Source of the DNA: Peromyscus leucopus
Taxonomy: Eukaryota; Chordata; Mammalia; Rodentia; Cricetidae
Assembly (NCBI RefSeq): GCF_004664715.2
Contig: NC_051071.1
Location: 88,699,436-88,763,435 of the forward strand
Reading direction: 5' to 3'
Length of the DNA stretch: 64,000 bases
Below the pieces are notes generated by a model that saw only the letters and a program-made list of their open reading frames with translations, was not told the origin of the DNA and ran no database searches. This document shows positions 11,486 to 23,639 of this stretch, piece by piece (the stretch's first letter is position 1; each line of letters opens with the position of its first letter). The translations under genes were made by a program, and so were the position numbers.

Positions 11486-11488
<3 letters not shown>
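11032..11488. other. Intergenic, nothing firm
   Basis: There is a chance minus-strand ORF at 11049-11363 without recognisable domains. No other signal is visible. Confidence 0.4.

Positions 11489-11536
<48 letters not shown>
11489..11536 (+). repeat. (GT)n microsatellite
   Basis: About 24 uninterrupted GT units. Confidence 0.97.
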
Positions 11537-11543
<7 letters not shown>

Positions 11544-11667
11544 AAAGCTCACAACCAGGGTCAGAAATATTTGCCCAAAATGATTGTGTCTATAACACTA
11601 AAGAATAAATAAAAAAAAAAGAATAAATCCCCCACGGAAGCCGTATTTGTGTTCAAATTGACATATT

Positions 11668-11958
11668 CTATTTCATATTGTAGCTGATGCTTCTGTCTAA
11701 AAACTCTTTTCTACCAACTAGATTGAACTTTGGTGTCCTTCGTTGATCATTCTTAAACCAACAGTTAGCGAAAGTGTGCCGTTGCTTCGAGAGTGGTCTT
11801 TCTGCACCGATCTTCTGCTGGGTAAGCCAGCCGGATATTGTTTCTTCACACCACTTACATAAGATGAATCCGTTTGCTCCCACACAGGCAATGTGGTTGC
11901 CATTGATACTTCTCTGACATGCCTTTCTACACCATTGTCTCCATAGCAGGTGATTTCC
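11668..11958 (-). pseudogene. Unidentified 96-codon open segment, possible exon or retrocopy
   Basis: On the minus strand an acceptor-like TTTTCTAG precedes a reading frame of 96 residues ending in TAG at 11668-11670. The protein is rich in Trp, Cys and Lys; it contains WRQWCRKACQRS, FILCKWCEETISGWL and KQRHTFANCWFKNDQ. Seven CpG dinucleotides fall within about 140 bp (11745-11885), in a CpG-poor neighbourhood, suggesting past selection or recent arrival. I do not recognise the family. It could be the last exon of a gene on the minus strand, a fragment of a retrocopy, or chance. No upstream exon was found. Confidence 0.3.
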
Positions 11959-12139
11959 CTAGAAAATTCCTTGTTATGTATGTCAATTTAGTGCAGTAAC
12001 CCAGCAAGAAAAAAACATAACTAGTGTAAATGGTGTTGCGGGAAATCTAACACAGATGAAAATCCATCCAATTCTGTTCATTGACCTAGTGTCCCCAACT
12101 CCGTTCCAGGACTTTCCCATTTTCCCTCCTTCCTCCTAT

Positions 12140-12275
12140 CTTCTGTTGGGATGAATTCTTATTATGTAGCCTGTGTCTCCAACTCACTCTATAGTCCAGG
12201 CTTCCCTTGAGCTGGGCATAATCCCCCTGCCTCATTCTGAGTCCCAAGATTACAGACATATGCTCACAGATCTGG
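12140..12275 (-). mobile_element. Degraded B1-type SINE
   Basis: The plus strand reads as a diverged reverse B1: 'tatgtagcctg...ctccaactcactctatagtccaggcttcccttgagct...tgcctcattctgagtcccaagattacagacatatgctcac'. Confidence 0.55.
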
Positions 12276-12668
12276 CTTCTTATTGCAGTTTTGATTCCAT
12301 TATTTTGAATCCTTCTTTCTATATGTTCAATGACTTGACTTCATTTGTTTCTGCTGCATCTCTTCTACATCCTGTTAGTCCTACAACCATTTTGTTATTT
12401 TATTTCTCCATTCCCATTGCTGGGTCTCTGGATATTTTTGGACAATGTGAAAAAAGCTCAGGCTTATATATTCTGTTGGAATCGAACTTAGAATCTTGGG
12501 AAAATATTAGGGCATCTCAACTGAGACTGAGAGAAACGAAGAACCTTGAAGAGGAAGCTAGCTTACTGAGATCAGACTAAACGGATAAGATGAGAGATGT
12601 CACATTGGGAGAGAGACAGAGAAGCTAACACGCCAATTTGATTGATCGTTCTCCAATAGTCTCCTTAG

Positions 12669-12862
12669 CAGTGGTTCTCAACCTTCCCAAAGCTGCGACC
12701 TTTTAACACAGTTCCTCATGCTGTGGTGACCCCCAACTATAAAATGATTTTTTCTTGTTAGTTCATAGCTGTAATTTTGCTACTGTGAAGAATTGTAATG
12801 TAAATATTTTTGGAGATAAAAATTTGCCAAAGGGGTCATGATTCACAAGTTGAGAACCACTA
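12669..12862 (+). mobile_element. URR1-like hAT element, second copy
   Basis: It begins CAGTGGTTCTCAACC and ends with the inverted counterpart 'gttgagaaccacta'. The interior is similar to 10805-11031 but shorter. Flanks CTCCTTAG and CTCTAGAG match at five of eight bases, consistent with an eroded target duplication. Confidence 0.75.
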
Positions 12863-12883
12863 CTCTAGAGGATTTTCCCCCTC

Positions 12884-13005
12884 CCTCGGGCATGATGACA
12901 CACACCTGTAATCACCGCACCTAAGAGGCAGTGGCAACAGACGGAGAGATTCAAGGGCAGCCGAGGGTACACAGTGAGACCCTGCCTCAGAAAACAAAAC
13001 AAAAT
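12884..13005 (+). mobile_element. B1 SINE (diverged)
   Basis: Phrases in B1 order: 'ggcatgatgacacacacctgtaatcaccgca', 'cagacggagagattcaagggcagccgagggtacacagtgagaccctgcctcag' and an A-rich end with CAAAA units. Confidence 0.7.
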
Positions 13006-14878
13006 GAAAACCAAAGGCCACTCACTAAATCTGGCCTGCTCTTGCAGATAGTTTGGTTCCCATACTTGGTAGGGAGAACTAGCCATGCTCAAGGTCACCT
13101 TGCTGGACAAATGGTTTCCCCTGGACAGCATGTGCTTGAATTGATACAATTAGATTGTAATGTAACCATCTCAGTGTATGAATGTGTTTCACACGTGCAT
13201 TCTTTCCCTCATTGCAACTTGAGATTCTTTCCTTCATTGCTCTTTATCCTTGGGACCTAGAAATCTCTGACCACATTCATAGTGAATGGTCTCCAGATAT
13301 TATAGACTAAATAAAGAAGCAAATATCTAATTTTTGCCAATCTTTAGAAGTAGAATGACAAGAGTAAGAATTTCTGGAGCCTTTACTCAGCTAGAATGAG
13401 CCATGAGAGGTTCAGAAGCTTACGTGAGAGATATATGGATGGTGTTTCCTCTTTAGGCAGACCAGAAGAGTGTGCCAATGGCATGAGCCACTCTTCAGGT
13501 CAGGGCCCTAGGTGGTCAGAGTGATCTTCTAGCACTTCAAATTCCTCTTGAGTCTCCACTTCTGACCTCTCACTGGCATTCACAGGGAGCCAAAATAAAA
13601 GCAAACAAAAATGCTTAAGTATATTTGCATGCTAAAGACAGGGGAGCATGTTTGTAGAGTCATACATTGTTTTACCAGTAACTTTACAACTGCAATCTAA
13701 AAGGCATCACATTCATTTATTTCGTGTTTTCCTTGCTTATTTCTGGAACTGTGGTCATTCTTGAGGAGCTCCTGGGTTATTTAAACAGTCACCACAGTCT
13801 TCACATTCAGAGGTGGCAGACATAAAAGGTGACTCCTTCACCAAGCCAGGAAAATAATATTTGAGGGCAGAAAATAAGAGGAAAGGAAACAGCACACTTG
13901 CAAGAAATGGCTGGGAGTGGTCCGACCCTTTGCCCTGAGAAAAATTGGGCACCTACAGAGAAGTACTATGCAGCCACACCTTCGTTTGGCCAAATATACA
14001 GTTGTAAGACACCAAGCTACTCATTACATGCTTCTACTTAAATTTTCAACCACATTGTGAGCATAAACTGTGGTTCATGGGTTAACACAGAGTCACAAAG
14101 AAAGCACTGTCCCCTAGAGCGTCCCTCCTTAGATTCTCGGACACCAGTGGTCCCCGTCTCCCCATCCCCTCCAAGTGACCTTTGGGTTTGCTAATGGCGG
14201 GGTTCGGGCTACAGTGTTCCACAAATTGTTTTGTCCTTTTTCTCTGGTCTCTCAATGACACCCCTCAAGGAACACTGGCTGATATTTTTTTCATCCTCTT
14301 CCCCTAATTTTCTCACCAAAATGTTTAATTAGTGAAAAGACAACATATTTATAGATATAATAAAACAGTAGAGGAGAAATGTTTTAAATATATACACAAT
14401 TTGTTATATTTAGGTATATATACACATACATAAATATACATTCACACATATATTTAAAGAGTACTTTTAAGTGCACATACTTGCAATTTGAAAAACCATA
14501 TAGTTTTTTTTTTTAAGGTATGGTGAAAGTAACTGACATGAGAACATCAAGTTCTTGGAGATATTTCAAAATGAATGTATGTGTACAAAATGTCAATGTA
14601 TTTTTAATGTTACACTAGGAAGGTGTTCACAGCCCAAACCAGACTAGACCCTACCTATCTGTCTGTCTGTCCATCATTTTATACATACCATCTTATTAGG
14701 ACCTTGAAGTAAATATTGTTATCACTATTTTACACATGCAGAAACTAAGGCCTGGAGAAGCTAAAGTGAGTTTTAATTATAATAACAGGCATAAGAGTTG
14801 TGCTAACAGATTCTAAGTTTGCTCTGCTCTGTTAACAAAACTAAAGTGGCAATATAATGGAAATTAGTAGCCAGGCAT

Positions 14879-14880
<2 letters not shown>
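13006..14880. other. Intergenic, nothing recognised
   Basis: No supportable gene. The stretch 14340-14470 is very AT-rich with TATATA-type runs. Confidence 0.5.

Positions 14881-14926
<46 letters not shown>
14881..14926 (+). repeat. (CA)n microsatellite
   Basis: About 23 CA units. Confidence 0.97.
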
Positions 14927-14927
<1 letters not shown>

Positions 14928-14949
14928 CATGCATCGGTTTAATTTTTAT

Positions 14950-15030
14950 GTATTATGCTGGAGATCAAACCTAGGACCCTTCACATGCCAGGCAGATATT
15001 CTACTACTGAGAATCATTCCTGGCTTTATA
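14950..15030 (-). mobile_element. ID/B4-like tRNA-derived SINE fragment
   Basis: The plus strand reads 'gctggagatcaaacctaggacccttcacatgccaggcagatattctactactgag', the reverse of the typical tRNA-derived SINE A/B-box region. It is truncated. Confidence 0.6.
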
Positions 15031-16050
15031 TCTAATATTTTTAGGTGGTCACAAAATTAAAATTCAGCTCTCTGACTTAGTAAAACTTGATGTTTTGTAC
15101 TTTCCCAGATAACACTAGGTTCATAGAGCAATATACAGCAATTTGCTCCTTATCTTTGCCTCTATTATCTCATATTTTTATCTAATATATATTTGGATTA
15201 TACTATAATCATTAGTGTTGTTTATATTATCATTATTAAGCTTTCTTTGCTTGCATGTTTTACCCTTTCCATTTTTTGCTGCATTTCCATGTTTATACTT
15301 GGGTTCAATGCCTTTGCTGAAGAACTTCTGCTTTTTCCTGTAGGTCTGAGGGTGAGAGATTCTCCCATTTGTTATCACAAATGGAAATTAAATATCTTTG
15401 TGCAATTTTCATTTTGAAGGATATTTTCACTCCAAATAGAACTTGAAATTTCCAGTTATTTTCTTTCAACTCACTCAATGCTACTTCATTTTTGCTGGAT
15501 ATAATTTTGCCTGAGCTGCATGTAATTGGTAGGTGCTGTAATATATAACAGAATCAGATACTTTTTCTGTGCCTCGGGGTGGGGGAGCTGTCATCCTCAT
15601 TGAGATGAGATTTTTCACTGCTGGAGCTGTTTTAGGGTCTCCCATACTCCACTAATAACCCTGTGCCCATGCTGCTATAAGGAAGTTCAGTGAACTCATT
15701 GGTTCACCAAATAGACTTGAATGGAATTGTTACTTTGATCTGTTGTTGGTGTCTGAGCTGAGTAAACAATTGCTCACATCTCCCCAGGAAAAGTTCACAC
15801 AACAAACAGTTTTCCAAGCTGACTGATAGTTTGATTTTATGATTGTCAAAGCTGAGACAACATTGCATAAATACAGCGTGAAAAAATGGTAGACGTATAT
15901 ATAGGGCCATGCCATAAATCACTGGAAATTCTATCCAACTCCCAAGCCCAAACCAGTTAGCCATTTTCTATGAAACTCAAGTCAGCACCTCTAACAGTAA
16001 TTCACATAACGATTATTATGACTTTTGTTTTAACTCAGTATACAGAGTAT
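15031..16050. other. Intergenic, nothing recognised
   Basis: AT-rich sequence. The minus-strand open stretch at 15704-15964 has no recognisable domain and I do not call it a gene. Confidence 0.45.
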
Positions 16051-16819
16051 TAGTTTTCATTATGATATTTCCAAACACAATTTGTTTTTGTTGCTCGTTC
16101 CCTCCTCCTCATTCCTCGACCGACCCCTTTGGACCTTTCTCTCATTTTGCATCTCACATATTCTCTATTCCTCCCTCTCCCCGCTCCCTACAATCGCCCT
16201 TTTCCCTCTTGTGGTACTGTTTCTAGTCTCATGACATGTAACTAGACAAAGCAGAAAGAGTACTCAGGGTAACACCCCAGTTCACAGTGTACAAGTCTTG
16301 ACTCTGAGCTGCTGTGTTTTGGGAAGCATGTGTTGACCTGTGGTGCAGAGTGTGGCTGTTGGGTATTCACTCAAGATGTCAGTGAATTTTCCTGACGCAA
16401 CACAGAGAAAGACTGCCAGAAATACCACAGATGCACTTCATTTTGATTTTAAATTAATTATTCTGCTCATTTTTGTGTTCAGAAGCCTTTTGCGTTCCCT
16501 AATTTTTCATCATGATCTACAAATTAGGATGCTGGGATCTATAGTCATCCTACTGGGCAGCAGAACACACGTTCTTCCTCCTGTCTAAGTGCAGTGCTGC
16601 TGACCAGCCCTCTTCATCTCTTCTTCTCTCAGCAGCCTCTGGTAACCACCGCTCCATTTTCAACTTCTATGAGGTCAGACTTTTGAGAGACTACATCTGA
16701 GTGAGATCACATGGAATTTGTCTTTATGTGCCTGGTACATTTCACTTAAAACAATGTCCTCTAGTTCAATACATATTACACATGATGACATTTCATTTTT
16801 TTAAATGGATGAACACTAC
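16051..16819 (-). mobile_element. Ancient L1 fragment, antisense, left part
   Basis: The last 200 bases read 'agactacatctgagtgagatcacatggaatttgtctttatgtgcctggtacatttcacttaaaacaatgtcctctagttcaa', a familiar antisense L1 3' region. The same L1 seems to continue after the ORR1 LTR. The left boundary is approximate. Confidence 0.6.
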
Positions 16820-17193
16820 TGTGGTGATTTGAATGACAATGGCCCCCATAGATTTATATTTTTGAACACTTGGTCCCCAGTTGGTAGAACTGTTTGGGAA
16901 GGATTAAGAGGTATGATGTTGTTAGAAGAGGTGTGTTACTGGAGGTGGGGTAGGCTTTAAGGTTTCAAAAGCACATGTCATCCACAGTTATCTTTTTCTC
17001 TGGATCCTACTTGTGGATAAAAATGTAAGCTCTCAGCTACTGCTCCAGCACCATGCCTGCCAACTGCCATGGTACCTGACATAATGGTCAGGGACTCTAA
17101 CCCTCTAGAACTGTAAGCTCCAATAAACTCTTTCTTCTATAAGTTGCCTTGGTCACTGTGCCTCTTCACAGCAACAGAACAGTAACTAAGACA
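16820..17193 (+). mobile_element. ORR1-type MaLR solo LTR
   Basis: The 374-bp unit starts TGTGGTGATTTGAATGACAATGGCC, contains 'gtttgggaaggattaagagg' and 'caccatgcctgcc', has AATAAA near 17124, and ends 'aacagtaactaagaca'. The order and ends are those of ORR1 LTRs. It splits the antisense L1. The expected 5-bp target duplication is not clear. Confidence 0.85.
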
Positions 17194-17300
17194 ACCATCC
17201 TTTTTGAGATTATACACCACATTGTCTTCACTCATACATCATGTGAGGGATATATAGGCTGACTTCATTTCTTGGCTGTTTGGGGAAAAGGCAGGAATCA
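17194..17300 (-). mobile_element. Ancient L1 fragment, right part
   Basis: This appears to continue the antisense L1 interrupted by the ORR1 LTR ('gagattatacaccacattgtcttcactcatacatca'). Confidence 0.45.
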
Positions 17301-18057
17301 GTGTGAGAGTGCAGACATCCATTTGACATTCTAATTTAATTCCCTGTACATTTCTTGAATATGTAGCATTTAGTCTTTTGGGGGAAGTATGTCAGCTATT
17401 TTCTTGTTGAAAATCATTTCTGCTTTATTTTCTCTCCATGAGTTCATACTATGGCTGCATGGGGGGCGGGGGCGGGCAGCCTCCAGCAGCACAGGGATCA
17501 AAGGGAAATCCACAGAGTTGGCATACTGAGACTTTTTTTCTGAGGGGGTTAGGGAAAAAGACACACACACTCTTGATAGTTTTTTCCTTTATTCTTCTAT
17601 AGTCTCCATTCTGAATTCTATATTCTCTTTTCTTATCTCTATTAAAAAATGTCCCTTCTGTCTCTCTTGTTATTTTCCTTCTAATTCTTCTAATTCTTTC
17701 ATTCTTGATGTTTTCCTTTTCCTTTCTGCTATCTCTATCTTTATTCTTTCACTTATAGCTTATATACCCCAGCAAAATCTTTCAGGCAATATAAAAATTA
17801 CAATGTAATTACATTCTATTTTTCAAGTGAATGATTACAATGAATTCAAGTAAAAAACAGCATGTTTTCCATATCCCTTACACAATTAAACATTTTATGT
17901 ATTACAGGTGAAAAACAAATAATCCCAAAAACCCATGTACATTCATACTCAAGCAACTGGTTATAGATTAATGGTCTAGGCAAGCAGGTTCTTCTTTTAC
18001 TGGCAGGCTGCATTTTGTGGTCACAAAGAAAGGGCCAATTACTTTATTACTTATCTT
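17301..18057. other. Intergenic, unresolved
   Basis: Pyrimidine-rich then AT-rich sequence without a gene. It may be retroelement-derived, but no family is recognised. Confidence 0.4.
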
Positions 18058-18066
18058 AAAAGGTAA

Positions 18067-18077
18067 TCTCGAAAGAC

Positions 18078-18108
<31 letters not shown>
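18067..18108 (+). mobile_element. B1 3'-end fragment with A30 tail
   Basis: 'tctcgaaagacc' followed by 30 A is the tail end of a B1 in plus orientation. It is flanked by AAAAGGTAATCT at 18058-18069 (overlapping by three bases) and 18105-18116. Confidence 0.6.
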
Positions 18109-18110
<2 letters not shown>

Positions 18111-18115
18111 TAATC

Positions 18116-18278
18116 TTTTTTTTTTTTTTTTGGTTTTTTCGAGACAGGGTTTCTCTGTGTAGCTTTGCGCCTTTCCTGGAGCTCACTTGGTAGCCCAGGC
18201 TGGTCTCGAACTCACAAAGATCCGCCTGCCTCTGCCTCCCAAGTGCTGGGATTAAAGGCGTGCGCCACCACGCCCGGC
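18116..18278 (-). mobile_element. B1 SINE (cricetid-style), minus
   Basis: A T-run, then 'cgagacagggtttctctgtgtagctttgcgcctttcctggagctcac', ending 'gtgcgccaccacgcccggc', is a full reverse B1. Confidence 0.95.
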
Positions 18279-18291
18279 TAAAGAATACTAA

Positions 18292-18460
18292 TTTTTTTTT
18301 GTTTTTTTGTTTTTGTTTTTCGAGACAGGGTTTCTCTGTGTAGCTTTGCGCCTTTCCTGGGACTCGCTTTGTAGCCCAGGCTGGCCTTGAACTCACAGAG
18401 ATCCACCTGGCTCTGCCTCCCGAGTGCTGGGACTAAAGGCGTGCGCCACCACCGCCCGGC
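18292..18460 (-). mobile_element. Second B1 SINE, minus
   Basis: A T-rich head followed by a full reverse B1 ending 'ccaccaccgcccggc'. It is followed directly by another copy of AAAAGGTAATCT (18461-18472), matching the sequence to the left of the first B1. Confidence 0.95.
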
Positions 18461-18472
18461 AAAAGGTAATCT

Positions 18473-19852
18473 TATAAGGAATCTTAAAGGAATCACAAAT
18501 CTAAACTTTTATGTATGAAAAAACATCAGTCAGCTCTACTTTAAATCTCTAGCGTACATACCCACTCATCAATAGTTTCTTATATCAGGAGATTGAGGGC
18601 AAAATGAGTACAAATAATTAATAATCACCTTTGATCATCAACCAATCCTAGCAAGGAAAGTACATCATCTAATAATAATTAGGTTGCTCTGTTCTTGTTT
18701 CCTACCTTGATGAGTTCCTCACTCAACTATGTGCCTTTCTAAAACTTTAGATTGTCTTCTTGGTTTTTTTTTTTTTACCTTAAAACTATTTAACAAAAAA
18801 CATCTTAGTCTAACTTTAAGTATTTTTAAAGCTTTGTTTTAGCTATGATGCATTCCAAAACTATAAACACATCTCCAACATTAAGATTAAAAGTATTGAA
18901 GCTAGCAGGGCCATTGGGACTCAAATGTTTTTCTTAATCATTAACCTAAGCCACCATCTATATGGTTCCTCAATAGAAATGTATGTGTTCTAGCTGTGTG
19001 ACACTTCATTATTTTATATCACAAAACTCTATTTAAACTAACATTATTATTATCAATTAGACAGTACAGCTTAGGAAGGAATTATCTTCATAATAATTCA
19101 CAGGTAAAAATGCCCAGTAGAAGGGGATGTTTCCATGATATAAACACACTACATCACAGGCAGTGGAGATCTCCCAACACCCATTCACACTATGCCAGAT
19201 ACCACAGAAAGATGGCAGCAGCAAACATGTAAAGGCACAGCAGAAGCAATGACATTCTGGAGTCTGTGGTCTGGGGTCTTGCCTATCTGAGGTTCACCCA
19301 CCAGGGAGTTGCCTCCTGGTGGGTTGACACCTTGGACTTCATTTCCACCTGCTGCACCTCTGACATGGCCACCGGCAAGTTACACACACGCAAGGCATTT
19401 TCATACAACCCTTCTGCCCTATTCTTTGGGAGACACGTGGAGACTGCTTTCTAGGTTAGTACCTGCAAATGGAAGAAAACAGATACATGGGCTGTGCCTC
19501 AGCTTGCAGCAAGCGCTGCAACCAATTTAGAGGGAACTCTAAAGCAGCAGTGGCCCTGGAGCTTTTACCCTTGATTAGGCAAGGGGTCTAAGTCTTTGTG
19601 TCCCTGTATGACTTGGGGTGAAGCAATTCCCTCAGGAATACCTTACAGAGGGTCTTCGCTGGCAGTCACATTTCTAATAGTGGGGCGAACAAGCCTAAGT
19701 CCTGGAGGTAGGATCTAGAGGTTCACTTTTCATGAACCTTTTTTGCTAGCAAACCTGTTTGTAGAAGGGTGCTGATATGTGTACTGAAAGAAAAGAAGAC
19801 TGGAACTTTCTTCATTTAGTCAATTTGGTCGTTTTATTTGCTTCTTCCTTGT
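18473..19852. other. Intergenic, unresolved
   Basis: No supportable gene. 19140-19740 is more GC-rich and may be an old retroelement, but I cannot name one. Confidence 0.4.
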
Positions 19853-20246
19853 CCTAGTTTGGTCAATGTGAAATAGGCTAGAGTCATCTGGGAAGAGGGC
19901 CCCTTAGTTGAGAAGTTATCTTCATAAGTTTGGCCTACTGGTAATCTGTTGGCTAATTTTCTTGATTAATGATTAATGTGGGAGGGTCCAACCCAAGGGA
20001 GGTGGTGCCACCCCTGAGCAGGTGGGCCTGAGCTGTATAAGAAAGCAGGCTGAGCAAGCCAGTGGACTCTAGTCCCCCATTGTCTCTGCTTCAGTTCCTA
20101 CCTCCAGGTTCCTGCCTTGAGTTGCTGCCCTGGTGTCCTTTAGTGTTAGAGTGTAACCCTAAAAGTTGTAAGACGAAATAAACCCTTTCCTCCCCAGGTT
20201 GCTTTGAATCATAATGTTTTATCATATAGAGAAATCTAACTAAGAC
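19853..20246 (+). mobile_element. MaLR (MT-type) LTR
   Basis: The order is typical: 'ctagagtcatctgggaagaggg', 'gtgggagggtccaaccca', 'ggtggtgccacccctgagcaggtgg', 'tataagaaagcaggctgagcaagcc', 'gaaataaaccctttcctcccca' and the end 'ctaactaagaca'. It includes a TATA-like box and AATAAA in the right places. Confidence 0.75.
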
Positions 20247-22023
20247 ACTACTCTTGGGGGAATATAGTGAGTGACAGCAGAAAATCTATAGTTTTTCCTA
20301 AACAACTTCTAGTATCTAGAGAAACTTATTAGTCATACAAAGAAACAAGACCCAAAGAAAAACTAGAGAATGGAACCAGATTCATAAGGGGCATGTATTG
20401 TTTCAGTTGTATAAAAATTCAGTAGAGACAATGCATTTCTGATGATACAGCTTAAAGTATGGGTCAATGTGAAACAATCTACATATGAATAATCATTTTC
20501 TCTTTCAAGTGCCTTCTCTTAATATTAAAGAACTTAGTTTCACAGAGGAGCTTTAGTTATGACTGTTTGGACTGGATCCACCTAAACACAGACAATGTGT
20601 TTGTTGTAGTTGCTGTTGAATACTAAATTCAAAGACACAGAAAACATATGTTTTCCATAAATGTCCAAGGCTCTGGTTGCTCTGTCCAGGATGGTCTGTG
20701 TTCTCAAAGAATAATACTGTTGCTCACTCTGCTTCTGGGAATGGCATCTCTCACTGTTCTTAAGGTATCACTAAAATCCATATTATTCTGGTATCTAAAA
20801 GACACATACATGATTTACAAGACTATCAAATGACTTCATTATTCTGCTAAGAGTAATCAAGAATCATGTGAGTGATGATGGACGACCTTACCAACTGGAG
20901 GTGCCTCCTTCAGGAATGAGTAGACCGGTGGGATGAAGGATTCACAGCACAATGGTGAGTCTTTCTGTCACGATGAAGTACTTATGAAAAGACACTGTGA
21001 TATGGACTCACAAAGGATAAGATACTGCCCTGACCTATATAATAGATTACTGCATAAGTCCTTAAAATGTCTATTTTAATTATTATAAAATGAATGCTAA
21101 TTGAAAAACGAGCCAATAGTAAACCTAGTTCTATATGAAATAGAACAATTACATGGATTGTAAGGAAAAGGAACCTGACGAAAATGAAGACATAACATGA
21201 GATACTTTAGCAAGACTGTGCCAGAAAACTGTGACCTTTCTCTGGATTGTGAAATAACTTACCTACCTTCTTCTCGAAATTAGATTTCTGACTTAAGAAA
21301 TCAACAAAGCATTTCCCCCTCTCCTCGGTGCTTGGCCGAGCTTTGAATCTGCCCTGCCTGTCTCCGTGGTTAGATACAGAGATGGTGTAGTTTCCCCAGT
21401 GAATTCACTTGGCTTTGCCACACCTGTGCTTCCCACCACTACCTCAGCTTTGTCTGGTGCTGTGCGTGTAACATGCTTCCCCAGAGGCCTTGAGCTGGAA
21501 TGTGATCTACAGCCTCATTCAATGCACTTCGTTGGCTTCAGTGGGGTCCTTAAGGTTTGATTTTTCTCAGATGACCCATTCCTTTGTAAGTCTCCTCTTG
21601 GATGCTTCATAGAATCTGCTTCCAATTTTAAAACATGCAAATCCATAGGAAACTTCTCTCTCATGGTGGTCAATACTCCTTCTACCACAGAGGCCAATTC
21701 TGGCTTCTCACGGCCTGTGGCTTCTCACTGTTTGATACAACGGCACCAACAGAAGCCAGGACTCTTCCCGTTTACCTTAGGAAAGCAGGAACATGAACAC
21801 GGAGCAGAGTTTGAGCTATTACAGGAACACATAATTACAAGGAACACTTGGCTCTGGTTTTGAAACAGCCTGAAATTGAAGGCAGATCCCTTGACCCCCA
21901 CCCTTGATGCAAAGCCACAAGACCAAGGGAGGGCATCGTCTCCCAGTGCCAACTCATCAGATTGAAAAAAATAAGGTCGTCCACGTGTTTTAATTGTTTT
22001 ATGACTTTGTAGAATTAGGTCAA
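20247..22023. other. Intergenic, nothing recognised
   Basis: Short chance ORFs only. No repeat family is evident. Confidence 0.45.
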
Positions 22024-22031
22024 GTATCATG

Positions 22032-22037
<6 letters not shown>

Positions 22038-22068
<31 letters not shown>

Positions 22069-22214
22069 GTTTTTCGAGACAGGGTTTCTCTGTGTAGCTT
22101 TGCGCCTTTCCTGGAACTCACTTGGTAGCCCAGGCTGGCCTCGAACTCACAGAGATCCGCCTGGCTCTGCCTCCCAAGTGCTGGGATTAAAGGCGTGCGC
22201 CACCAACGCCCGGC
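22038..22214 (-). mobile_element. B1 SINE with 14-bp TSD
   Basis: A full reverse B1 with a T-run of about 35 bases. The direct repeat GTATCATGATATTT flanks it at 22024-22037 and 22215-22228, so the insertion is recent. Confidence 0.97.
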
Positions 22215-22228
22215 GTATCATGATATTT

Positions 22229-22868
22229 AAATGGGTTGTTTAGTCTAACAATCCATCATTGGATTATCACCCTTACAATATGGAAAACTGAATTTGGCCT
22301 GTTTAGACCAACTATTCCAAAGTGTATAATCTGTCAAAGATTTACTGTAGCCACATTTTTAGATATTTTAAATATACATATATATATAATTGTTATTTTC
22401 CCCAAACAGAGACTTGTCAGATGTGAGGTCAAAGCAGGCATTATAGTACATTTGATAGTACCAGTCTTAACAATGACAAAGTTCAAGTTTTCTAGAGGTG
22501 TCAAAGTTCCTGCTCAACCTAACTCATTTTTGATGTTAGTCTATGATTTAAGTCACCATTACTTTATTCCATGTGACCTCATTACAACTATTTATAGTGA
22601 ACTAGTAACCATTGGGCAGAGACGTGCCGCTTTGCACCTTGACTTTGAATGCGGCAGTGCCTAGAGAACAAAGATGTAGATAATGATTTTAATGTATTTT
22701 TTAGGTATTTAAGTTTCAATCTAAATAATTGATATTTTCATCTTTGGTGTGGGCCATAGACAGAGTTATATTATTAGCTCATATTCTGGTTTAATCAGAA
22801 GGCCTCATACATATCAGTAGGGATAGATACTACAAGAAATTAGTCATTCAGTCAGCCACCAAACATTT

Positions 22869-22870
<2 letters not shown>
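22229..22870. other. Intergenic, nothing recognised
   Basis: The open stretch at 22236-22664 has no domain or coding character that I can see. Confidence 0.45.

Positions 22871-22908
<38 letters not shown>
22871..22908 (+). repeat. (GT)n microsatellite
   Basis: About 19 GT units. Confidence 0.97.
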
Positions 22909-22912
<4 letters not shown>

Positions 22913-23639
22913 AGAAGAGTGAGAAAATTAGATTATGCCAAAAGAAATAAAACCCATAAAGCAAGAAAAAATTTACACAGGACAATTTAATGAAAGCCCA
23001 AATAACAGAAGAATCATGACAGGAGCATGAGCCATATGGGAAGGGAGGACTTTGTTAAGATGTAGGAGTTTCTTGGAATACCCTGGGTCAGGGGTATCCC
23101 TGACAATCATACTCTGCAATTTCAAGGAGGATATACCAATGTAGTCCCTAATAAGTGTTGACTACGTGGCCGGCTGACTTCAGCTGTTCCATCAATGCTG
23201 TAACTTTTACCATTGATGCAACAGAGTGAGCTCTATCATACAGCAGTACCACACCACCATAAGTAAAGCCTGGCCATGACTTACTTGTTGTGGACTCACA
23301 AACTGTTATTATTGCGGGTTGCTGCAGAAGGCCCAGGCAGTGGGAAGCCTAGGAAACACCCAAAATACAACCCCACTAGTAACTGAAGACTATGTTTGTC
23401 TATTGTGGAATCCCTGAGAGAATTTCTGAGAACAGATTTCTTACTCACCAAAGAATGTGCTGACCCAAACACAAGGACATCAGGTCTTTTAACAAAACAA
23501 AACGATCAGTCATGGAACCTCCAGGCCAATCACGAAGTGATCGAATAATCAAGTAACAGTGGGAAACTCTCTTGGATAATTAAGAATTTGTTTCTTATTA
23601 AAAATACAGAAGGTCGAAGAAAATTATCCCACTCTTCCT

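Noticed and set aside
12173..12580. 135-aa plus-strand ORF
   Set aside because: It begins inside a degraded reverse B1 and has no recognisable domain or second supporting signal.
22236..22664. 142-aa plus-strand ORF
   Set aside because: The hydrophobic composition is typical of AT-rich chance frames. No family, no splice or promoter context.
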